Assembly (NCBI RefSeq): GCF_016894385.1
Contig: NZ_CP069812.1
Coordinates: 3,791,001-3,855,000, forward strand
Direction: 5' to 3'
DNA length: 64,000 nt
From: Cupriavidus oxalaticus
GTDB taxonomy: Bacteria; Pseudomonadota; Gammaproteobacteria; Burkholderiales; Burkholderiaceae
The notes under the pieces are model-generated. The model had not been told where the DNA came from and searched no databases. It worked only from the letters and a program-made list of their open reading frames with translations. Shown here piece by piece: positions 53,278 to 62,290 of this stretch (position 1 is its first letter; each line of letters begins with the position of its first letter). The position numbers were made by a program, and so were the translations under genes.

Positions 53278-54114
53278 ATGTCATTCCGCTTGCGCGCAGC
53301 CACCATGCTGGCCGCAGCCGTTGCCTTGCTGGCCGCCGGCTGCGCTGCCCCGGGCCCCTCGCCGGCTACGGTCAGCGCCGGCTTTGCCGGCAAGCCCTAC
53401 GTGCTGCTGGGCGAGGTCCATGACAATGCCGCCGGACAGCAGCAGCGGCTGGCCGCGCTGACGCGCGCGGTCGAGCAGGGCTGGCGTCCGGCCATCGCGA
53501 TGGAGCAGTTCGACCGCGAACGGCAGGGCGATATCGACCGCGCCCGCCGCGAGCGGCCGAACGATGCCGATTACCTGATCGCGCAGGCCGGCGGCGGCGC
53601 CTGGCAGTGGCCGCTGTACCGGCCGGTGGTGGCGCTGGCGCTGCAGTATGACCTGCCGCTGGTCGCGGCCAACCTGTCGCGCGCGGATGCGGGCAAGATC
53701 GTTCGCGGCGGCCTGGACGGGCTGTTCCCCGCGGACGAGCGGCAGAAGCTTGGCCTGACCGGTGCGTTGCCGCCTGACCTGGTGGCGGCGCAGACCGCGG
53801 TGCTTGACCGCGGGCATTGCGGCAATTTCCCGAAGGCGATGCTGCCCGGCATGCTGGCGGCACAGGCGGCGCGCGACGCGGTGATGGCACAGGCGCTGCG
53901 GCCTCACGCGCAGCGCGGCGCGGTGCTGATTGCAGGCAACGGGCATGTGCGGCGCGATGTGGGGGTGCCGCGCTGGCTGCCGGGCGAGGCCGGCAAGGTC
54001 GTCAGCGTGGGCTATGTGGAGAGCGCCGCGGCGCACGGCGAGTTCGACATGGCGGTGGTGGTGCCGGCGGTGGCGCGCAAGGATCCTTGCTTGCAGGCGA
54101 AGCCGGCGGGGTGA
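53278..54114 (+). CDS. ChaN-family haem-binding lipoprotein
   Basis: A 278-residue lipoprotein. The signal ends at the lipobox LLAAGC, so it should be acylated at that Cys and anchored in the membrane. The ChaN domain shows LLGEVHDN with the conserved His, AMEQFDRERQ, and AGNGHVRRDVGVP with a second conserved His. The Campylobacter homologue is iron-regulated and binds two stacked haems, and PhuW in Pseudomonas belongs to the same family. A GTG one codon earlier is also possible; AAGGAAA precedes both. Last gene of the cluster, 13 bases after DUF2149. It probably holds haem or the freed porphyrin for the CobN-like protein. Confidence 0.9.
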   Translation: MSFRLRAATMLAAAVALLAAGCAAPGPSPATVSAGFAGKPYVLLGEVHDNAAGQQQRLAALTRAVEQGWRPAIAMEQFDRERQGDIDRARRERPNDADYLIAQAGGGAWQWPLYRPVVALALQYDLPLVAANLSRADAGKIVRGGLDGLFPADERQKLGLTGALPPDLVAAQTAVLDRGHCGNFPKAMLPGMLAAQAARDAVMAQALRPHAQRGAVLIAGNGHVRRDVGVPRWLPGEAGKVVSVGYVESAAAHGEFDMAVVVPAVARKDPCLQAKPAG

Positions 54115-54155
54115 GCGGTATCTGACTATTGCAGGGCTGCAGTTCCTGGATGCGC

Positions 54156-54296
54156 CGGCCCTCTCCCCCAGCCCCTCTCCCGCAGGCGGGAGAGGGGAGC
54201 AAGGTATCGATATGCGAAGGCTGGAGAGCTTGCCGACACCGCTGGCAATCGCACCCTCTCCCGCGCGCGGGAGCGGGCTGGGGGAGAGGACCGGAG
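54156..54296. repeat. CCCTCTCCC-type paired palindromic repeat
   Basis: GGCCCTCTCCCCCAGCCCC leads into a perfect palindrome CCCCTCTCCCGC-AG-GCGGGAGAGGGG (54172-54197). About 55 bases later a facing copy ends CTCCCGCGCGCGGGAG (54257-54272) then CGGGCTGGGGGAGAGG. It lies just after the chaN-like gene. Confidence 0.75.
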
Positions 54297-54632
54297 CCAC
54301 CACGAAGTCCTGCCCGTCCGCACGCCAATCCCCCCACCATCCACGTAAACCCCAACCCCTTCCCTCCCCTTTTGACAGCCTTTTGACAGTTTCCCCCGCC
54401 TAGAATCCGCTCCATGACCGCTAACCCGGTCTGATGTTCACCAATAAACCAAGAACAGTCCCGGCCACGCCCGCCGCGCCGGACAGGAGACAGCCTCGGC
54501 AGCGCCCCGCGCGCCGCCGCCAGGCCGTGTCCCCGTCCCCGGCAACGCACAGGCTGCCGCCGGAACCCCCGGATCGGATCGCGGCCGCCAGTGACTGGCA
54601 AGCGATTCCCCGGTACAACCAAGGAGACCGCC
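54297..54632. other. Upstream region of tctC
   Basis: No gene is supported here. The stretch holds two TTGACA hexamers near 54370-54385 and TAGAAT near 54405, but no pair with standard spacing, so the tctC promoter stays uncertain. A GC-rich leader of about 200 bases runs to the tctC ribosome-binding site. Confidence 0.4.
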
Positions 54633-55601
54633 ATGCGCCGTTCGATTTCCCGTTTCGCCCATGCCGCACTGGCATCGGCCGCCGTTGCCGCCACCGTCGT
54701 CGCCGCGCCCGCCTATGCGCTGGACAGCGTCAAGGTCATGATCGGCGCCAACCCCGGCGGCGGCTATGACCAGACCGGCCGCGGGCTGGGTGCCGCCATG
54801 GTGGCCGCAGGCGCGGCCAAGACCGTTTCATACGACAACAAGGGCGGCGCCGGCGGCACCATTGCGCTGACGCAGTTCGTCAACACCGACAAGGGCAACC
54901 CCAACGCGCTGATGGTGGTGGGTGCCGTGATGGTCGGCGCGATCGAGACCAACAAGCCGCCGGTCACGCTGAAGAACGCCACGCCGATCGCGCGCCTGTT
55001 CGCCGACACCATGGTCATCACCGTGCCGGCCAGCTCGCCGATCAAGTCGATCAAGGACCTGACCACGCAGCTCAAGGCCAACCCGGGCAGCGTCAGCTGG
55101 GGCGGCGGCTCCAAGGGTTCGATCGACCATATCCTGGCGGGCCTGGTCGCCAAGGAAAGCGGCGTCGATCCGAAGAAGATCAACTACGTGCCGTTCCAGG
55201 GCGGCGGCGAAGCCTCGGCCTCGATCATGGGCGGCCACGTGACCGTGGGCATCGCCGGCGTGTCGGAATTCCTGCCCTTCATCAAGAGCGGCAAGATGCG
55301 CGCGCTGGCGGTGACCTCCAAGGACCGCACCGCCGATATCCCGACGCTGAAGGAGCAAGGCGTCAACGTCGAGATCTACAACTGGCGCGGCGTGTACGGC
55401 GCGCCCGGCACCACGCCCGAGCAGCGCAAGGCCATGATCGACGCGGTGGTCAAGGCCACCGAGGGCAAGGCCTGGAAGGACACGCTGCAGAAGAACGACT
55501 GGACCCCGTTCCTGCTGACCGGCGACGAGTTCGGCAAGTTCGTCGACAGCGAATCGGCCCGCCTGGGCGGCACGCTGCGCGAGCTGGGCGTCGCCAAGTA
55601 A
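54633..55601 (+). CDS. tctC: Bug/TctC-type tripartite tricarboxylate transporter substrate-binding protein
   Basis: A 322-residue periplasmic binding protein. A signal peptide (AALASAAVAATVVAAPAYA) precedes a Bug-type domain with VKVMIGANPGGGYDQTGR, the ligand-pocket loop VSWGGGSKGSIDHIL and YVPFQGGGEASASIMGG, and the C-terminal GAPGTTPEQRKAMIDAV. It delivers a carboxylate ligand (citrate-like; not identifiable) to the TctAB membrane pair. The ATG at 54633 has AAGGAGA five bases upstream. tctB and tctA follow, separated by a hairpin, which suits a higher dose of binding protein than permease. Confidence 0.92.
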   Translation: MRRSISRFAHAALASAAVAATVVAAPAYALDSVKVMIGANPGGGYDQTGRGLGAAMVAAGAAKTVSYDNKGGAGGTIALTQFVNTDKGNPNALMVVGAVMVGAIETNKPPVTLKNATPIARLFADTMVITVPASSPIKSIKDLTTQLKANPGSVSWGGGSKGSIDHILAGLVAKESGVDPKKINYVPFQGGGEASASIMGGHVTVGIAGVSEFLPFIKSGKMRALAVTSKDRTADIPTLKEQGVNVEIYNWRGVYGAPGTTPEQRKAMIDAVVKATEGKAWKDTLQKNDWTPFLLTGDEFGKFVDSESARLGGTLRELGVAK

Positions 55602-55610
55602 GGCCCGCTG

Positions 55611-55631
55611 CCGCGCCAACCCGGCGCGGCC
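55611..55631 (+). terminator. Hairpin between tctC and tctB (attenuator)
   Basis: GCCGCGCC and GGCGCGGC form a perfect 8-bp GC stem ten bases after the tctC stop. There is no T tract, so it is more likely an mRNA-stabilising or partial-termination element than a full terminator. Confidence 0.45.
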
Positions 55632-55869
55632 TGTGAAACCTCCGCATTACCGCATCAAACCGCTTTATCTGTCGTGCCTGCCAACACCGCCGGTCGATCC
55701 CGGCGGCAGGAAAACGGCATGGGGCCCGGTGTCCACCTGCGATACCGAAGACAACAACCATATGTCGCCGGGCCTCATTGCCGCGCGGGCCGCAAGGTCA
55801 GCCAAGTCAGCCAAGCCAGCGTCGCGGACGCCAGCTTCCCTTGCTGGCGACAAAGGCCAAGGAGTCTCC

Positions 55870-56343
55870 ATGAAACCCTCGCATGTTGCCATCGGCGTTG
55901 CCGTCCTGGCGCTTTCGCTGTTCTTCTTTCTCGGCCTGTCGGGCATCTCCGGCGAAGAAGGCTATGCCGGCCTGTCGCCGCGCTTCGTGCCCACGCTGGT
56001 GGCCGTCGGGCTGGCCGTGTGCGGCGCGCTGCTGACGTGGCAGGGCGTGCGCGGCGGTTTGCGCAACATGCCGGATGAAGATGCCGAGCTGCCCAATGCG
56101 CCGCACAACTTCAAAGGCTTCCTGTGGGTGGCGGGCGGGCTGGTGCTGAACATGGCGCTGATCGGCACGCTCGGCTTTGTGTTTTCGTCCACGCTGCTGA
56201 TGGTGTGCGTGGCGCGCGGCTACGGCAGCCGCCGCATCGTGCGCGACGTGATCGTGGGCCTGTGCCTCACGTTGCCGATGTGGGCGCTGTTTGAATTCCT
56301 GCTCGGCATCAACCTGCCGCTGCTCCCCATCGCTGGCTTCTGA
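55870..56343 (+). CDS. tctB: Tripartite tricarboxylate transporter TctB subunit
   Basis: A 157-residue small membrane subunit with about four helices ([29 protein letters not shown]-like second, [20 protein letters not shown] and a final pair ending [13 protein letters not shown]). The ATG at 55870 has AAGGAGT at the expected distance. It is 28 bases before tctA and 268 after tctC. Confidence 0.92.
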   Translation: MKPSHVAIGVAVLALSLFFFLGLSGISGEEGYAGLSPRFVPTLVAVGLAVCGALLTWQGVRGGLRNMPDEDAELPNAPHNFKGFLWVAGGLVLNMALIGTLGFVFSSTLLMVCVARGYGSRRIVRDVIVGLCLTLPMWALFEFLLGINLPLLPIAGF

Positions 56344-56371
56344 GCCCGCCCGTCCAGCAAGGAGTCATCGA

Positions 56372-57886
<1,515 letters not shown>

Positions 57887-57900
57887 TGCATCCCATTGCC

Positions 57901-57987
57901 CGTCGTTCCCGCGCAGGCGGGAACCCAGCGACTTTATCGCCGATGGGGACGTGAAAGACGCTGGATCCCCGCCTGCGCGGGGATGAC
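57901..57987. repeat. GTCATTCCCGCG-type paired palindromic repeat
   Basis: CGTCGTTCCCGCGCAGGCGG, then GAACCCAGCG, about 30 bases, then ACGCTGGATCCCCGCCTGCG and CGGGGATGAC in mirror order. It lies 14 bases after the tctA stop and before the AbrB gene. Its halves match those at 38349-38442 and inside the MITE-like element. Confidence 0.75.
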
Positions 57988-58050
57988 GAAAAAAACCGTA
58001 GAATGCAAACGCCCGGAGCAACCTTGCCGGGCGTTTGCGTTTTCACCGAA

Positions 58051-58071
58051 CAACAACAAGCGCCGGCGCGC
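58051..58071 (+). promoter_or_regulatory. CAACAACAAGCGCC leader motif before the AbrB gene
   Basis: A second copy of the 21-base leader motif seen at 38573-38593, differing at one base. It ends 21 bases before the ATG at 58093. Confidence 0.4.
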
Positions 58072-58092
58072 CCTGCGCCAGGCCGCTGACCG

Positions 58093-59151
58093 ATGAGTCC
58101 TGCCGCCAACCGCTGGCTGTCCGCGGTGCCCACGCTGGCACTCGGGCTGGCCGCCGCCCTGCTCTGCACCGTCCTGCATACCCCGCTGCCGTGGATGATC
58201 GGCCCGCTGCTGGCCGTTGCCTCGGCACGCATGTGGGGCGCCGACCTGCGCGCGCCGGCGCAGGCCCGCAATGCCGGGCAGTGGGTGATCGGCGCATCGC
58301 TCGGGCTGTATTTCACGCCGGACGTGGTGGCGCGGCTGGTGGAGTTCCTGCCGTACATCGTCGCCGGCTCGCTGTTCGCGCTGGCGATGGGCGCGGGCGG
58401 TGCGCTGATGCTGCGCCGGACCACGGGCGTCGCGTTCAAGACCGCGTACTTTTCCACAGCCATCGGCGGCGCTTCGGAGATGGCCAACCTGGCCGAGCGC
58501 AACGGCGCGCGCATCGACCAGGTCGCGGCGGCGCATTCGCTGCGGGTGCTGATGGTGGTGGTGACGGTGCCGGCGGTCTTCCAGTACGGCGGCATCCATG
58601 GGCTCGACACGTATATCCCCGGGCCGCGCGTGGTCAGCGCGCCGGGCCTGCTGGCGCTGGTGGCGATCACGCTGGGCGTGGCGCTGCTGGTCAGGCGCCT
58701 GAACATGCCCAACCCGTTCGTGATCGGCACCCTGCTGGCGGCGGCGGTGCTGACGGCGTCGGGCATCGAGCTGTCGGCGATCCCGACCTGGATGAGCCGC
58801 GCCGGCCAGTTGCTGATCGGGGTGTCGCTGGGCGTGCGCTTCTCGCGCGAGTTCCTGCACACCGCACCGCGCTTCCTGTCGGGCGTGGCGCTGTACACGG
58901 CGCTGGCGCTGGCGGTGTCGGCGCTGTTCGGCTGGGCGCTGGCGGCGTTGTCGGGCGCGCATCCGGCCACCATGATCCTGGCCACCACGCCCGGCGGCAT
59001 TGCCGAGATGTGCATCACCGCCAAGGTGCTGGAACTGGGCGTGCCGCTGGTGACGGCCTTCCATGTGATCCGGATGGCCTTCGTGGTGCTTGCCACCGGC
59101 CCCCTGTATCATTGCCTGAAGCATCGCGTCGCGCCGGGGGAGACAGCTTAA
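58093..59151 (+). CDS. AbrB-family membrane protein
   Basis: A 352-residue inner-membrane protein of the AbrB duplication family (often mislabelled ammonia monooxygenase regulator). About ten helices are arranged as two related halves: LPWMIGPLLAVASARMWGA and LNMPNPFVIGTLLAAAVLTA are the matching openings, and the C-terminus carries LATTPGGIAEMCITAKVL. These proteins are probably transporters; no substrate is established. The gene follows tctCBA on the same strand but is separated by a repeat, so it may have its own promoter. Confidence 0.9.
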   Translation: MSPAANRWLSAVPTLALGLAAALLCTVLHTPLPWMIGPLLAVASARMWGADLRAPAQARNAGQWVIGASLGLYFTPDVVARLVEFLPYIVAGSLFALAMGAGGALMLRRTTGVAFKTAYFSTAIGGASEMANLAERNGARIDQVAAAHSLRVLMVVVTVPAVFQYGGIHGLDTYIPGPRVVSAPGLLALVAITLGVALLVRRLNMPNPFVIGTLLAAAVLTASGIELSAIPTWMSRAGQLLIGVSLGVRFSREFLHTAPRFLSGVALYTALALAVSALFGWALAALSGAHPATMILATTPGGIAEMCITAKVLELGVPLVTAFHVIRMAFVVLATGPLYHCLKHRVAPGETA

Positions 59152-59224
59152 GGCCGGCCACGGGTCCGCCGCGGACCGGCCACGGGCGCGGCCATGGAAC
59201 ATGGATACAAGAACGAGGACCGCC

Positions 59225-59647
59225 ATGTCTGAAGCTTCACCGCAACTTGCCCTTGCCGACATCGACGCCACGCTGGAGCGCGTGCTGGCACCCTGGGTGC
59301 GCCAGCTCGGCCTGCGCGCCGAAGCCGTCGATGCAAAAGGCGTAACGCTGCGCCTGCCTTTCAACGAATCATTTCGCCACGCGGGTGGCGTGGTCTGCGG
59401 GCAAGTGCTGATGTCGGCGGCCGACACCGCCATGATCGTCGCCGTCGCGAGTGCGCTCGGCGGCTTCCGTCCGATGACCACGGTTTCGCTCACCACCAAC
59501 TTCATGCGTCCCGTGATCGACGGCGACGTGGTGGTGCGCGCCAACGTGCTGCGCCTGGGCAAGACCGTGGTGTTCGGCGAGATCGAGCTGACCGGCACCG
59601 ACGGCAAGCTGGCAGTGCAGGCCACCACCACCTACGCGCTGCTCTGA
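59225..59647 (+). CDS. PaaI-family hotdog thioesterase
   Basis: A 140-residue acyl-CoA thioesterase-like protein with hotdog fold. The family motif HAGGVVCGQVLMSAADTAMI carries the conserved Gly and Asp, followed by TTVSLTTNFMRPVIDGD. The start at 59225 (MSEASPQLALAD) has GAGG six bases upstream; an ATG at 59201 would add eight residues. Its stop overlaps the patatin start (TGATG), which suggests coordinated lipid or acyl-CoA metabolism. Confidence 0.88.
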   Translation: MSEASPQLALADIDATLERVLAPWVRQLGLRAEAVDAKGVTLRLPFNESFRHAGGVVCGQVLMSAADTAMIVAVASALGGFRPMTTVSLTTNFMRPVIDGDVVVRANVLRLGKTVVFGEIELTGTDGKLAVQATTTYALL

Positions 59648-60567
59648 TGTTGGCCAGCGCCGGCGCTCATCCCGCCAGTCCCTTCGACCAGGTCGTCTTT
59701 GCCGGCGGCGGCAACCGCTGCTGGTGGCAGGCGGGCTGGTGGGACACGGTCGCGCCCGAACTGCAGCTGCGCCCGCGCGTGATCGCGGCCATCTCGGCCG
59801 GCGCGGCCACCGCGTGCATGGTGTATGCGCATGACTCGCACCAGACCATGGACTACTACCGCGAGGTGCTGTCCAATAACCGCCGCAATGCCTACTGGGG
59901 CAACCTGCTGCGCAGCGAGCGCGTGTTCCCCCACTACGGCATCTACCGCACCGCGTTGCTGACGATCTTTGGCGACGGCCGCCTTTCATACCTGCAGCAG
60001 GCGCCCGAGATCCGCATCGGCGTGGCGCATATCCCGCGCTGGAGCGGCCCGCGGCTGGCGGTGGCGGCGGGGCTGCTGGCGTACAACATCGACAAGCATG
60101 TGCTCAAGACGCTGCACCCGCGGCTGGGGCGCAAGCTTGGCTTCCGGCCCGAGTTCGTGCGCGCGCAGGACTGCGCCTCGCCCGAGCAGCTGGCCGACCT
60201 GCTGCTGCAGTCGGCGTCGACGCCGCCGTTCACGCCGGTGCTGCGCCGCGCCGGCCGGCCGGTGCTCGACGGCGGCCTGGTGGATAACGTCCCGGTCGAT
60301 GCGCTCGACACCGCGCCGGGCAATGTGCTGGTGCTGGTCACGCGGCTCTATCCGCGCCCGCGCCGCTTTGTGCAGGAACACGTGTTCGAGCAAGGCGGCC
60401 AGCGCCGCCTGTACTTGCAGCCATCGGAGCGCGTGCCGATCTCGAGCTGGGACTACACCCGGCCCGATGCCATGACGCACGCCTACGAACTCGGCCGCCG
60501 CGACGGGGAAACTTTCCTGCGCGAGTGGCCGTCGATCCTGAATACCGAACTGCGGCCGGCCGCCTAG
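59647..60567 (+). CDS. Patatin-like phospholipase
   Basis: A 306-residue lipid acyl hydrolase-like protein. The glycine-rich oxyanion segment is VVFAGGGNRCWWQAGWW, the nucleophile elbow AAISAGAAT holds the catalytic Ser but has Ala where the usual GxSxG has its first Gly, and the catalytic Asp lies in LDGGLVDNVPVDAL. There is no signal peptide. The start overlaps the thioesterase stop. A role in phospholipid turnover or acyl release is likely; the substrate is unknown. Confidence 0.85.
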   Translation: MLASAGAHPASPFDQVVFAGGGNRCWWQAGWWDTVAPELQLRPRVIAAISAGAATACMVYAHDSHQTMDYYREVLSNNRRNAYWGNLLRSERVFPHYGIYRTALLTIFGDGRLSYLQQAPEIRIGVAHIPRWSGPRLAVAAGLLAYNIDKHVLKTLHPRLGRKLGFRPEFVRAQDCASPEQLADLLLQSASTPPFTPVLRRAGRPVLDGGLVDNVPVDALDTAPGNVLVLVTRLYPRPRRFVQEHVFEQGGQRRLYLQPSERVPISSWDYTRPDAMTHAYELGRRDGETFLREWPSILNTELRPAA

Positions 60568-60633
60568 CTTCGTGTTGTGGCACCGGCCCGATCGATTGTC
60601 GATGCGGCCCGCGGGCCGCGACAGGAGGCATGG

Positions 60634-62118
60634 ATGACCGAGCGCAAGACAACCCCCACCGCAACGCAGGGGACCAACGAACCGCGGCGTGCCCGCCAGG
60701 TCAGCGCGGCGCCGCCCGTCGAACGGGTGCCGCGCGCCCGCGCCACGGGGGCCGGCAAGCGCCGCAACGGCAAGGCGCGCGACGCCGACCTGGTGGTGAT
60801 CGGCGGCGGCTCCGGCGGCGTGGCCTGCGCGCGGCGCGCGGCGGCGCACGGTGCCCGCGTGATCCTGGTCGAGCGCGATGCCATCGGCGGCACCTGCGTC
60901 AACCGCGGCTGCGTACCCAAGAAGATGCTGTCCTACGGCGCCTCGTGGGCGGCGATCCTGTCGGGCTGCCTGTCGCACACCGGCGGCCACGAGGACTGGC
61001 GCGACGCGATCGTGCGCGTCAATGCCGAGGTGGCGCGGCTGAACGCCGGCTACACCCAGCGCCTGCATGAATCCGGCGTGGAAATCCTGCGTGGCGACGC
61101 GCGTGTCACCGCGCCCGATGAAGTCCGCGTCGGCGACGAGACCATCCATGCGCGCCGCATCCTGATCGCCACCGGTGCGCGCCCGCGCCCGCTGGACGTG
61201 CCCGGCGGCGAACTGGCGGCCAGCTCCGACGACGTCTTCACCTGGCAGACCGTGCCCGCCTCGGTCGCGGTGATCGGCGGCGGCTATATCGGCGTGGAGC
61301 AGGCATCGATCCTGTCGCGCTATGGCGTCAAGGTCGACCTGATCGTCGCCGGCGACCGGCTGCTGCGGCATTTCGACCATGAGATCGGCGCGGCGCTGGC
61401 CGAGGCGCTGACGGCACGCGGCGTACGCCTGCATCTGAACGCCGAAGTCCACCTGCTCAGCCAGGCCAATGGCGCCGTGGAGGTCTGCTACCGCCCCACC
61501 GACCGCCCCGGCCAGACCGAGGCCGTGCGCGCGCAGGCCGCGCTGGCGGCGATCGGGCGCATCTCCAACGTGCAGGGGCTGGGGCTGGAAGAACTCGGCG
61601 TGGCGTTTGGCGACAAGGGCGGCATCCATGTCGACAAGCAGTACCGCAGCAGCGTGCGCAAGATCTACGCGGTCGGCGATGCCACCGACGGCCTGCAGCT
61701 GACGCCGGTGGCGACCGCTCAGGGCCGCTGGCTGGCCGACCGGCTGTATGGCCGGCGCGGCGAGCGTGCCGATTTCGATTTCGTGCCCACCGCGGTGTTC
61801 AGCGAACCGGCCATCGGCGCGGTCGGCATGACCGAGGCGCAGGCGATCGCCGATGCCGGCAAGCCCGAGCGCATCCGCACGGTGGTCAAGCGTTTCGTCT
61901 CGCTGGAAAACCGCTTCGGCGGCACGCCGTACCAGAGCGTGTTCAAGCTGGTGCTGAACGCGCGCAGCGGCCGCGTGCTGGGGGTGCACCTGATGGACAA
62001 CGCCGCGCCGGAGATCGTGCAGGCGCTGGCGGTGGCGTTGCGCCTGGGCGTGCGTGAATCGCACCTGCAGACCACGGTGCAGCTGCATCCGACGGTGGCG
62101 GAGGAGCTGTTCGGCTAA
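60634..62118 (+). CDS. gor: Glutathione-disulfide reductase-like FAD/NAD(P) oxidoreductase
   Basis: A 494-residue class I pyridine nucleotide-disulfide oxidoreductase. The FAD motif VVIGGGSGGVACARRAA is followed by the redox-active cysteines in GGTCVNRGCVPKKM, the NAD(P) motif VAVIGGGYIGVEQASIL, the second FAD motif IYAVGDATDGLQLTPVA, and the active-site pair HPTVAEE. This matches glutathione reductase, which reduces GSSG with NADPH. About 50 residues before the FAD motif are a Thr/Arg/Pro-rich extension absent from ordinary Gor. The ATG at 60634 has AGGAGG five bases upstream, so the extension seems to be real. Confidence 0.88.
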   Translation: MTERKTTPTATQGTNEPRRARQVSAAPPVERVPRARATGAGKRRNGKARDADLVVIGGGSGGVACARRAAAHGARVILVERDAIGGTCVNRGCVPKKMLSYGASWAAILSGCLSHTGGHEDWRDAIVRVNAEVARLNAGYTQRLHESGVEILRGDARVTAPDEVRVGDETIHARRILIATGARPRPLDVPGGELAASSDDVFTWQTVPASVAVIGGGYIGVEQASILSRYGVKVDLIVAGDRLLRHFDHEIGAALAEALTARGVRLHLNAEVHLLSQANGAVEVCYRPTDRPGQTEAVRAQAALAAIGRISNVQGLGLEELGVAFGDKGGIHVDKQYRSSVRKIYAVGDATDGLQLTPVATAQGRWLADRLYGRRGERADFDFVPTAVFSEPAIGAVGMTEAQAIADAGKPERIRTVVKRFVSLENRFGGTPYQSVFKLVLNARSGRVLGVHLMDNAAPEIVQALAVALRLGVRESHLQTTVQLHPTVAEELFG

Positions 62119-62136
62119 CTGATTGCCGCCGGTTTG

Positions 62137-62259
62137 CTCCCCTTCCGCTTGCGGGAGAGGGGCCGGGGGAGAGGGCAGGCACTGGCATACCGACGCGCCT
62201 CACTTCGTCGACATTCCGGCCCTCTCCCCAACCCTCTCCCGCAAGCGGGAGAGGGAGAC
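62137..62259. repeat. CCCTCTCCC-type paired palindromic repeat
   Basis: CTCCCCTTCCGCTTGCGGGA then GAGGGGCCGGGGGAGAGGGC; about 45 bases later CCGGCCCTCTCCCCAACCC leads into CCCTCTCCCGC-AA-GCGGGAGAGGG (62232-62255). It lies between the convergent ends of gor and the sensor kinase. Confidence 0.75.
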
Positions 62260-62290
62260 CACAGCCGGTTGCAATGTGTTCCTGGCCGAG

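Noticed and set aside
54433..54769. A 111-codon plus-strand frame overlapping tctC
   Set aside because: Arg/Pro-rich low-complexity translation that runs out of frame into the tctC signal peptide. tctC has a strong ribosome-binding site and motifs.
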